Assembly (NCBI GenBank): GCA_054661495.1
Contig: BAAFSQ010000125.1
Coordinates: 1-28,444 of the forward strand
Length of the DNA stretch: 28,444 bases
Direction: 5' to 3'
Source of the DNA: Zygophlyctis sp. KS116
Lineage: Eukaryota > Chytridiomycota
In this document: positions 9,313 through 20,955 of the stretch, piece after piece
How positions within the stretch are numbered: the first letter of the stretch is position 1
Layout: each line of letters begins with the position of its first letter
Notes under the pieces: generated by a model
What the model was told of the DNA's origin: nothing
The model's input: only the letters and a program-made list of their open reading frames with translations
Databases searched by the model: none
Program-made: the position numbers and the translations under genes

Positions 9313-9413
9313 AGTTGTATATTTTCGTTGAGTTTCAAAGTTTAAGCCAAATTTTAAAGTAATTTTAAAGCAATTTTATACCCTTTTAAGGGCGACGGCA
9401 AATTCAAAATCTC

Positions 9414-12400
9414 ATGAATGTTCCTTCACTCATAAACTTTCCTGCTAATGTTGGATGGGTTCTTCCTAGTTCTCAAGGTCTGTTTATATATCATGCTCCT
9501 GCATTCAATTCAGAGACTCTAAAGGATGTTTTTAACGATTATTTAAATTTGGCACATGATAAATACAATTCTGGGGATTTCTCTGGAGCTTATTTTCTAC
9601 TTCAGGAATGTCATAAAATGGATTCTAGTCATTTACCGACTTTATTACTCTTGGGATGCACTTGTTACTCTCTAAAGTATTATAATCTCTCTATTTTCTA
9701 CAATAATATGATTCTAGGAATAGATTCACAATTTGCAGAAGCGTATTCTAATCTAGCAACTACTCATAGAGCGATTGCTGAATTGTTTTCTCTAGAAAAT
9801 AATCAGGAATTTTCAAATTGTCACTTAAATTTAGCACTTCATTTCTATAAATCTGCTATTAAATTAAGGCCAAAGTACTGGGATGCAAATGTAAATTTAG
9901 CAGGATTGTTTTCTATTTTAGGAAGGATAGATGAGGCACTACTAGTTTATTCAAGTTTGGAAAATCATTTTGAATTTGAATTACAAGATTTTAGTTTAGA
10001 GGAAAATTTAGATGACTTGACTAGTTTAAAGAAAATAACAGAGTCAGAGATTAGAAGAAATTTAAATTCTTTTGGTTTTGATCAGGTAAAAATAGGATAA
10101 AATTTAGTAAATAGATTGGATTTACGCTTGAAAGAAGAAGAGATATTTCATTTGGAAAAGGGAATTTATATTTGGCTAAAAATAATATTGTAATGGCTAA
10201 ATTAGAGTTTTTTAAAGGAATCATAGTCTCTGGGATAGATTTATACGCGATTTTTATAAAATCTACATCTACAAATGCATTTCCAACATGTTTTATTACA
10301 AGAGAACAAGCTATAGATGCATTAAATAAGGTAGAACAGGGTTTAGTAGATAGAAAATTTCATATGGTGACATCTGCTATTCTACAAACACTAGCAAAAA
10401 TTTATCAAGATCATCATTATCTGAATGTAGCTATTGAATTATACTACTTATCTCTAAAATTATATCCTACTCCTTCTTCATGTAATAATTTAGGAATTAT
10501 TCTATCGCAACAGAGATTACAAGAGTCAATTCAATGGTATGAATTAGGTTTGACACTTGATCCGAAACATGTTCATTTGTATACAAATTTAGGATCAGCT
10601 TTTAAGGATATTGGACGTATTCATGATGGAATTTCAATGTATCAACAGGCTATTTCTATTCAGCCAGATTTTTATATAGCTCTTGCTAATCTTGCAAATG
10701 TTTATAAAGATCTTGGAGATGTTGAAGATGCTCTTACATTGTATAAAAGAGCCTTGGACGTGAAACCAGATTTTATTGAAGCTTTTTGTAACTTTGTAAA
10801 TTCTTCCTTTTTTATCTGTGATTGGGAAGATAGGGATCAGAAATTGAATTCTTTAAAACAGATTGTTATCAAGCAGTTAAAAGATGGGCTCAAATCTATC
10901 CCTCCACTTGTTCCAACAGTACTACCATTTCACACTTTTACATATTCAAATTTAGACGCATGGATAATCCGAGAAATAAGCAGAAGGAATGCTGATCGAA
11001 CGCTTTGGAATGTATTGTCTAGTGATTGGTTCCCTGGGTTTCCCTCCCCTCCTCTCAAAAGCATTTCCAATTCCTTAAACCCATCTCTTTATTACCCATA
11101 TCCAATACCGGAAAAAAGTGACATTTTAAGGATCGGATACGTTTCTTCAGACTTTGTTAATCACCCTCTAGCTCATTTAATGCAATCTGTTTTTGGATTT
11201 CACAATAGGAAAAAATTCAAAATATACGGCTATTCATTGTCTCCAGACGATAACTCCACTTTCCACAAAAAAATTCAAGAAAGTTGTGATGTTTTTAGGG
11301 ACGTTTCTAGCTGGCCAATCAAAGATATTGTTGAGCAAATAGCATTAGTAGATCATATTCATATTCTAGTAAATTTGAATGGCTATACCAAGGGCGGACG
11401 CAATGAAATATTTGCGGCGAGACCAGCTCCTTTAAATATGTCTGTTATGGGATATGCTGGCACTATGGGAGCCGGAACTGTTAATGATCCAGAGCATTGT
11501 CCCGACTCAAAAGTATTTGAAAATTCGTTTTTGCAAGATCTTTCAAGAAGATGGATGGACTATTTACTAGGAGATGATATCGTCTGCCCTCGAAAGTTCG
11601 TGTGCGGTGAAAGGTTGGAAGACTCTGACTTTGAGGGCCAAAGGATCGGAAACGCTTTTAAAAAGAATGATTCAAATCGTGTATATACAGAAGGAATTAT
11701 TTATATGCCTCATACGTATTTTGTTAATGACCATAGACAAGGTTTCAGAGAAGAGGAAGATCCTCAATTAGATGCATTATTTAAATCCGAGGCTTATAAA
11801 ATCAAAACTCTTGCACCTGATGAAGTGTATATAAGCCATGAGCAATGCATAAAATGGCGTAAAGAGCAAGTCAGGAGGATAAAAATGCGTCGAGAACTTT
11901 TTCCTAATTTGAAAGAAGACACTGTTATTTTTGCAAATTTTAATCAATTGTATAAGGTATTTAATACGAGTATCTTAATCATTAGTTGGATCCCGAAATA
12001 TTTGAGGTTTGGATGAATATTCTAAAAAGGCTACCAAATTCTGTCTTGTGGTTACTGAGGTTTCCTCATGCAGGAGAAAAGTATTTGATGCAAAAAGCTC
12101 GAAAATTAGTAGGCGAAGATGTTGCATCTAGAATTATTTTCACTGGTTAGTCTTACTAAGATAATAATGTTTTAGATGTGGCTCCAAAGCACCTTCATAT
12201 TGCACGAGGAAAAATAGCCGACATTTTTCTAGATACTCCTGAATGCAATGCCCATACAACCGCTGCTGATATTCTATGGAGTGGAACACCCCTTATTACA
12301 TTTCCTAAATATGACTTTAAAATGTGCTCTAGAGTAGCTGCATCTGTAGCCTTTGCAACAGGAACTTGGGGCAAATCCCCAAATCCTTGCAAATCTGCTT

Positions 12401-12789
12401 GCTCTTTTGCCAAATCCCTTGGTTCACCACGCTTGCAAGATATAGATCTTTTAGGACATTTGATGGTTGTAGATTCATACCAACAGTATGAGAGTCAAGC
12501 AATCTCTCTTGGATCAAGCCTTTCATGGTCGTGGAAGGCCTTGACTGGGGACCAAACAAAGCCATTAAAGTCTGAATACCCCTTGATTCCTGCTGATAAT
12601 CCTACACATATATATACATCTTTTGGCCTTTGCTCAAATCTAAGACAGTGTCTTTTCCTGAATAGAGAGTCTATGCCCCTTTTCGACACGGATAGATGGG
12701 TTCGAGACTATGAGACTGGATTATTGTTAGCATTTGAAAGATGGGAAAACTCATCTGGGGACTCTAGATGCATTCATATTAGTAAATAA
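9414..12789 (+). CDS. SPINDLY/OGT-type O-linked glycosyltransferase (GT41)
   Basis: Exons 9414-10085, 10115-11956, 11986-12145 and 12176-12789 (introns 29, 29, 30 bp) give 1095 residues. The first half holds tetratricopeptide repeats (for example AYSNLATTHRAIAE, HLYTNLGSAFKDIGRI, ALANLANVYKDLGD). The GT41 catalytic region begins near residue 560 with LRIGYVSSDFVNHPLAHLM and contains HILVNLNGYTKGGRNEIFA, FANFNQLYK with the lysine at 838 that corresponds to the catalytic lysine of human OGT, and HTTAADILWSGTPLITFP near 919. These enzymes transfer a sugar from a nucleotide donor to Ser/Thr of nuclear and cytosolic proteins; GlcNAc (OGT) or fucose (SPINDLY) cannot be decided here. A charged insert of about 120 residues lies between the two catalytic lobes, and the C-terminus has about 170 extra residues. 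Confidence 0.92.
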
Positions 12790-12847
12790 CACACCTACAT
12801 TAGCCCTTTTACAATCGAGGCAATCATTGTTTTTGAATAAATTGGCC

Positions 12848-13495
12848 ATGAAGGAAGACTTTTTAAATGAATTGCTCTCTGATATAATTATTGAAATAGT
12901 TTTTGAAGCTCATAAATGGAATAAAAGTAGAAACTCTAATTGTCAAGTCTGTCACAGTCGGTAACCATTCGGTCATGTTAATCTTAGTTGTCAATCTTTT
13001 GTCATCATGCCTTCTGTCGATATTTATGGGCAGCCAAGAGATGCAAACACTGAAAAACATGACTGTCCTAGCTGTGAAATTGCATATCCGGCATGCAGAT
13101 TTGCCCCGCATCTAGAGAAATGCATGGGACTCGGGCGAAGGATTGGAAGGAGAATCACTGCATCGACATCTCTGGACAGGTTCCCATCTCCATCTAGGAT
13201 CTCTGAGGATGATGAAGAGGAATTTTTAATTCAACCGATTGATAGGAAGAAGAAGCCAAAATCTGCAAAGAAGATTAAAATCGAAAAGGTAAATCTGATC
13301 ATTAATGCTAGGATATCCCTCAGTCTGATTTACTACTAGGGGATTTAGTTTTTGACGATCAATCCTTGTGGGGACCAATGGCTGATACGGCCGAAGATGA
13401 TTTTACGACATCATTTATGGGTATCATTTTAAATTTATAAATAAATAGAGCTAGACGAAAGCAAGGAAATGTTATTTGAAAACGTTTCACTTTAA
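12848..13495 (+). CDS. SGF11: SAGA-associated factor 11 (Sgf11/ATXN7L3-like)
   Basis: Exons 12848-12960, 12988-13288, 13312-13420 and 13449-13495 (introns 27, 23, 28 bp) give 189 residues. The N-terminal helix (FLNELLSDIIIEIVFEAHKW) is the part that in yeast packs against Sgf73/Sus1/Ubp8. After the first intron come DIYGQP and the Sgf11 zinc finger CPSCEIAYPACRFAPHLEKCMGLGRR, matching the C-x2-C...H-x3-C knuckle with the RFAPHLEKC signature. The subunit belongs to the SAGA deubiquitinase module that removes ubiquitin from histone H2B. The C-terminus is acidic and Ser-rich. An upstream in-frame ATG at 12734 lies inside the OGT gene and is less likely. The stop codon overlaps the stop of the opposing myristoyltransferase gene. 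Confidence 0.9.
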
Positions 13496-14899
13496 AACAA
13501 TAGCGCACCCATTTGATGTGGCTCAAGTGGTTTTAACTTGTAATTGTAAAAGTAATAGAATAAGTTTGCATTACCTATATTAAAATGAAGTTCTTTGGTA
13601 AATGACATATTGTCTCCAAGACCAACACAATTAAAGACATCAAATTCATTCTTTGGGATTAAAACGGTTACTCTTACCTTTTTGGCAATACATAATGCAT
13701 CAGACACTAACTGCGCCATTCTTTTAGCATCATTTCCATTATCTTTGGGAACGATATAGTACAAAAAAGCACTCTTTAATGTTGAATACTTTGAATTGTT
13801 GGTAATTGCTCCGTCAATTGAGTAAAATGATATAAAATCAGTTAATTGATGAGAATCTGGATCCTAATATTAAAACAATGAATTAAACCTCGACTACAAA
13901 AGAAAAGATTGTATCTTCCACTGGCAAAAATTTAGAATGTGTTTCCTTTGCAGAAAAAACAGGCGCAACTTCAAACTTTTGCAAATATGAATTCAATAAT
14001 TTTCGGACTTGTTTTACATCTCTCTCTTCCATCTTTCGCCATCCAGGAATATTTGTGCTCTAAATATAAGAAATATGTCTGTAATTTACATCAGAAACTT
14101 TTAAAAGACGAGTTAGTCGAGATATAGTTTGATTTGGCTTTAGTGAGGAATATCCAATATCAGTCAGTTTTTTTGGATTTAAACTACGATGAAAATATCT
14201 AACAGACGCAATGGGTGTTGGTGTAAAGCGCCCGGAAGTAGCAAAAGCCTGGAAATATCCTTGCAGATTACATATTCTTGCTAATTCCTTGATCAACAAG
14301 GGTGATAATCTCTTGTCGCGTAGTTTCTTGTGAACACACATGAGATTTACAAATGCCATTGGATTTGAGCTTGTCCGAATTCGAAGTGTACCTGGATAAG
14401 CAGTAATAAATCCAACCAACTTTTTGTTTGATTTTACTTGCACTCCTAAATTCCATTTTTTAAAGGCCTCATCAGACACCAATCCCCTTTGCATGAGAGA
14501 TATATAATTACCATTTTAAGATTGCCATTGAATACTCAAATCGAAAGCCCAACTGTACATTTTCAACATAGTTGTCTTTAAGAAATTCATAAACTTCATT
14601 CATTCTAGAATTTAAGTCAATCACGACCCATTCAAAATCATTGGGAAGCGGCAACGGTTCAGTTGAAACTTTATCAATGGTTATGTTAGCATCTAATGGC
14701 CCTTCTTCCAATATTGGATCTTCTGATTTTTTAAATATTATAATTTACCAATTCTAGTCACTGGAATTGTTGACCAAAACTTGAAATCTTCAGTTTTGGT
14801 CTTTGGCTGTGTGGACACATTCAACTTGTCTTTAGGGAATGGACTTACTTTTGCTAACAAATCTTGCATATTAGACACTTGATTGTCCTTGATAGTCAT
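13492..14899 (-). CDS. Glycylpeptide N-tetradecanoyltransferase, divergent copy
   Basis: Minus-strand exons are 14899-14749, 14722-14512, 14486-14090, 14059-13889, 13863-13678 and 13650-13492 (introns 26, 25, 30, 25, 27 bp; two end in AAAG), 424 residues. NMT attaches myristate to N-terminal glycine of cytosolic proteins. Landmarks are FKFWSTIPV, FEWVVIDL, the CVHKKLRDKRLSPLLIKEL acyl-CoA motif, YFHRSLNPKKL, FYSIDGA-type strands, DVFNCVGLGDN and FNIGNANLFYYFYNYK. The usual RPPGW-like segment is replaced by GLVSDEAFKKWN and the C-terminal residue, whose carboxylate acts in catalysis in yeast NMT, is Phe. It is a tandem paralogue of the next gene, 46 bp away, with four shared intron positions and three identical exon lengths (171, 186, 159). 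Better-conserved functions may lie in the neighbour. Confidence 0.92.
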
Positions 14900-14920
14900 T
14901 AAAAATCAAAAGTAGAGAGT

Positions 14921-14937
14921 CGGACAAATCCTGTCCG
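14921..14937. promoter_or_regulatory. CGG-N11-CCG inverted repeat upstream of the divergent NMT gene
   Basis: In the 46-bp gap between the two NMT genes, 22 bases from the start codon of the downstream copy, a perfect 7-bp inverted repeat TCGGACA/TGTCCGA surrounds five bases. The CGG triplets are 11 bases apart, the geometry recognised by Gal4-type Zn2Cys6 dimers in fungi. The inner bases agree only in part with the Gal4 consensus. It could also be a small hairpin in the 3' UTR of the upstream gene. Confidence 0.35.
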
Positions 14938-14945
14938 AAAGTGTA

Positions 14946-16348
14946 TTAGAGTAGAACTAAACCAATTTCATGAGTTTCTAAAGGTCTGATTCTGTAATTG
15001 TAAAGATAAAAATTAAGATTTCCATCTCCTCTCAAGAAACGTAATTCATCAATAAAATCACCATTTCTCATCAAATCCAGTGCATTAAACACATCAAAAT
15101 CATTCTAAAATTTGAAAATAAATAAATTACCTGTTTAGCAGATATAAGAGCATCTTTGGCTAAACTGATTAGTCTTTTTGGATCTTTTCCGTTATCTTTT
15201 GGAACATAATAATAAAGATACGCCACATTTAATACCGAGTATTTACTAGATTGTAAAATAGATGAAGGAAGATTATAATATGAAATAAAATCTGTCACTA
15301 ATTTAGAAGATGGATCCTACCATTGTTAGTTTCAGAAACTTTATAAACATACCTCTACCACAAAAGAAAACATTACCTTTTCACGGGGTAAAAACCAATG
15401 CTGTACTTCTTCTTCTGAAAACTCTGCAGCTACAGAAAATGTTTTCAAGTATGAATTTAAAAGTTTTGTGACTTGTTTCACATCCTTTTCTTGCATTGAT
15501 CTCCAACCAGGAATTAAAGGTTCCTAAAAGTAAATATTATTTTAAAATTACTCTTGGCAATTTCAAGAGTCTAGTCAACTTTTCTATTGTTTCGCCACTT
15601 CTTAAACCACAAAATCCAACTTCTACCAACTTTTTAGGATTAAGATTCCTATGAAAGTAGGTACATGTAGTAATTGGAGTTGGTAATCGCATTCCAGCTG
15701 TATACGTAGCTTGAAAAATCCCATTTAAATTTATTCTTCTAGTAATCTCCTTTATTAAGACTGGTGCGAGCCGTTTTGTCCTTAATTTCTTATGAACACA
15801 AAGAAAATTAATTTCTACTACTTTTTGTGTATGATTTCTTAGCCTTAGAGTCCCAGGAACTCCACTAATAAACCCAACCAACTTTTTATTTGCAACAACC
15901 TGAATATTAAAAAAGTCTATATACCTGAACTCCAACAACCCAATCTTTAGACCATCCAGGAGGTTCTAATGCCCTATAAAATTAAAAAAAGAATCTAAAC
16001 TTTCCATTTAAGAAATTCAGCAGAATAATCAAATCTAAATGATTCTGAATCATCTTCGACATAATTATTTGACAAGAGTTCATACACCTCTTGAATTCTA
16101 GACTCTAGATCCACTGTCACCCATTCAAATTCTTTTGGCAATGGAAACGATTCCTTTGATATCATATCGACAGTTTTTAAATCGATCGGTCCTTCCTGTT
16201 CAACAACTTCCTCCAGTTTGACGACTGGCTGAGAATTCCAAAACTTGTGATCGCTTGTACTTTTAAGAGTTTTTGATCCTGAGACTCCCATCTTTTCTAG
16301 CATTGCAGCTACTTTTAACATTTTATCATTTTGATCGTTTGAATCCAT
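14946..16348 (-). CDS. Glycylpeptide N-tetradecanoyltransferase, conserved copy with GA splice donor
   Basis: Minus-strand exons are 16348-16005, 15973-15925, 15899-15552, 15523-15353, 15316-15131 and 15104-14946, 418 residues if all joins are made. It has the full set of NMT landmarks: HKFWNSQPV, FEWVTVDL, FRFDYSAEFLKW, ALEPPGWSKDW, the VVANKKLVGFISGVPG strand, INFLCVHKKLRTKRLAPVLIKE, NLNPKKL, YYYVPKDNGKDPKRL, DVFNALDLM and a Leu terminus (IGLVLL). The first intron (15974-16004, 31 bp) must begin with GA (GAAAGTTTAG) to keep frame; its paralogue has GT at the same place. All other introns (25, 28, 36, 26 bp) are canonical. A nearby GT four bases inside gives a frameshift and early stop. The start is the ATG at 16348, divergent from GSK3. 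Confidence 0.88.
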
Positions 16349-16626
16349 TTTTTTACACACCCTTGCAAGCGCCTTGACGCTTTAAAATACAACTGAAATA
16401 CTCTCTCTTATAATTTTCAAAATCAAATCAAATATTGCAATATTAGATTAGATCTTTTTGAAATTGTCAAGCATCAGACTCCAAGAAAAATTTTACTGCA
16501 AAGCACTTGTTACCAAATGTTTGGATTTAAATTTGGAACAAATCGGCGCGTTTCTGCGCGTTTGAAAGTTCGCGTTTTTAATTAAAATCCGTCGTCAGTC
16601 AATCGCTTAAATATCTGGGATTCTAA
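16349..16626. promoter_or_regulatory. Bidirectional promoter region between NMT and GSK3
   Basis: This 278-bp gap separates two divergent genes and holds no open frame of note. Its GSK3-proximal third contains three CGCGTTT elements (16546-16553, 16556-16563, 16569-16579), which stand out in otherwise AT-rich sequence; read on the other strand they are AAACGCG, close to the ACGCG core bound by MBF/Swi6-type cell-cycle factors in fungi. Function is inference. Confidence 0.45.
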
Positions 16627-17976
<1,350 letters not shown>

Positions 17977-18043
17977 GTTTAGATGCATCTTCTTGTAAAA
18001 ATGAACTTTTTTGAATTTGATTGAGTTTGTGACACGTTGACAA

Positions 18044-19883
18044 ATGAATTCCTTAAAGGATCGCCTGCTATTGAATCCATTAAAAGCTGGAACTAGTGCC
18101 GATGGGCTAGATAAGATCAAGGAAACTATTTATAACGCTTCGCAGGTATAAGACTGTTTACTTATTAAAGGGGTCTGCATTCTTTGCTAATGAACAAAGA
18201 AAGGATACAGAAATTGAGAAACAAGTAGCGGCGATGGTTGCTCAGTTTAATGATTATAAAAAATTAGATTTAACGGTCGAAGAATCGGTTGTTGCTGCTC
18301 ATGCGCAAAAACTAAATAATGATTTTGGGCGTTGGATTGTACATATTGATATGGATGCATTTTACGCCGCTGTAGAGGAGCTGGAAAGGCCTGATTTGAA
18401 ATGGAAGCCAATGGCTGTGGGTGGCACTTCAATGTTATGTACAGCAAATTATGAAGCAAGAAAGTATGGGGTACGCTCGGCTATGCCTGGATATATTGCA
18501 AAGAAATTATGTCCAGAGCTTATTCTGATTGAGCCACATTTTGAAAAGTACGAATTAGTCGCAACGGAAATAAGATCTATTTTAGCAAGATACGATCAAA
18601 ATTACAAGTATATTATATTATCATTCAAATTTAGAGCTGTATCTCTAGATGAAGCGTATTTGGATCTGACTAGTTATCAAGGAAACACTATTGAAAGTGT
18701 GGAAGATATTGTAAGGAAAATACGTGAAGAAATATTTGAGTAAATGACGGTTTCTAATATTAGAGCAACTAGACTGACGGCGAGTGCTGGGATATCTCAT
18801 AATCTCATGTTGGCAAAGGTGTGCTCAGGTATATTAATATTTTCTAAACTAAGACATGAATAAGCCAAATGGTCAGTACTTACTACCGAGAAATGAAGAA
18901 TCTGTATTGGACTTTTTGAGTAAACTTTCAATCAGAAAAGTTCCTAGAATAGGAAGAGTATTGGAACGCATTTTGAATGGATTGGGGATAGCATATTGTG
19001 CTGATTTGGTACTGTCATTTTATGCTCACTTACAATAGATGCCAAATCTAGTATATTTATACAAACTTTTCTCGCCAGTGACATTTAAATTTCTGTTACA
19101 AACTGCTCATGGCGTATCAGACAATGTTTTGCCAGTGTAATCAATACTTATATCATTTACTGTTAGAGGAGGAAATAGAAAAGGTATGAGTATTGAAAAT
19201 ACTTTCTCGACCATGACAGATGAAAAGGATATGATGAACAAAATTCATGAGCTTTCAGTGGCACTTTCAAAAGATTTGCAATCCGAAAAATTACAAGGAA
19301 AAACAGTTACACTGAAGTTGAAGACAGATCAATTTCAAATAATCACTCGCTCACGTTCATGCGATTCTTATATTTGGAAAGCCGATCAAATTGATTCAAT
19401 CGCTAAATCGGTAAACGTTATCTATTAATGATAGCTTTTAAAAGCAGAACTAGGAAAGAACGACTTAAGCCTGCGATTGATTGGGATTCGTTTGTCAAAT
19501 TTCAGAGCTTCGGATGAAGGAACAATAGCAAAGTTTTTTCCAAAACAAAATGCTAAACCCCTACTGGAACCATTTGTTTGTCCGATATGTAATGAGAATA
19601 TTTTTTCAAAGGATGAATTAGTCCTGTCTGATCATGTTATTGCTTGCTCTTCTACTGATCAACCCTTTAAAGTAAGCATTACTATTTGACGTTCTAGGAA
19701 ATCTCTCGTAAAAAGGTAAAATCCAATCGGGGTGTTTCAATCATGGACTTTTTTCAAAAGGAAACAAACAATAATAGTAAAATTACCACAAAATGCCCTA
19801 TTTGCAACCAGACTCAAGATTTCAAGAATGAAAAAGACCTTAATAATCATGTAGATAAGTGTATTGATATGTATGCCTGCTAA
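18044..19883 (+). CDS. POLK: DNA polymerase kappa (DinB-type Y-family)
   Basis: Exons 18044-18145, 18171-18607, 18635-18739, 18764-18828, 18854-19008, 19039-19136, 19167-19410, 19435-19671 and 19698-19883 (eight introns of 24-30 bp) give 542 residues. The eukaryotic kappa N-clasp (MNSLKDRLLLNPLKAGTS, ANEQRKDTEIEKQV) precedes the palm with catalytic HIDMDAFYAAVE and SLDEAYLDL. Then follow TASAGISHNLMLAKVCSDMNKPNGQ, the helix-hairpin-helix region LSIRKVPRIGRV, and the little finger starting GMSIENTFS and ending LRLIGIRLSNF. Two C-terminal ubiquitin-binding zinc fingers of UBZ4 type are clear: CPICNENIF...HVIAC and CPICNQTQD...HVDKC. The enzyme bypasses minor-groove lesions in the nucleus. The 27-bp second intron is in frame without a stop, so read-through would insert nine residues before the catalytic SLDE. 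Confidence 0.95.
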
Positions 19884-19970
19884 ATTTGGACCACCCCTCC
19901 CTCATGACATAACGCCACCACCTGAAACTTTCGGATAATCCTTGTCATTTATCATCTGCACTAACAATAA

Positions 19971-20340
<370 letters not shown>

Positions 20341-20407
20341 ACGGTCTATTTGCATCAGTAAGAACAGTTAACAATTCAATAGTAAGAGTATTTTTCTATT
20401 AAAATTC

Positions 20408-20413
20408 AATAAA
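20408..20413 (+). terminator. AATAAA polyadenylation signal after H4 variant A
   Basis: A perfect AATAAA lies 67 bases after the stop codon of the first H4 gene, in AT-rich sequence. No metazoan-type histone stem-loop is seen in the same interval. Confidence 0.45.
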
Positions 20414-20500
20414 TGAATCATTTCTTTCCATATTCATTCAAGTCGACTGATAAGAATTGATCTGCTCAGCAAATTTTTCTTGCTCTTATCAGAAAAAAAG

Positions 20501-20526
20501 GTAATTCAATGAGTCTGATAATTTAG
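20501..20526 (+). other. Candidate 5' leader intron of H4 variant B
   Basis: The 26 bp from GTAATT to ATTTAG lie directly before the start codon of the second H4 gene and have the same size and form as the coding introns. If spliced, the leader joins exactly to the ATG. An ATG inside it (20509) would then be removed from the leader. Confidence 0.45.
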
Positions 20527-20870
<344 letters not shown>

Positions 20871-20955
20871 TTTTAGATTTGTTTAGACTTATAAATTGAT
20901 TGCTTTGATTTAATTAATCCAGCGCCACTTGCCGCTATAATTAGATTCTAAAAAT

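Noticed and set aside
12734-12847. Longer Sgf11 N-terminus from an in-frame ATG inside OGT
   Set aside because: It overlaps conserved-frame OGT coding sequence, and Sgf11 proteins normally start near the helix encoded from 12848.
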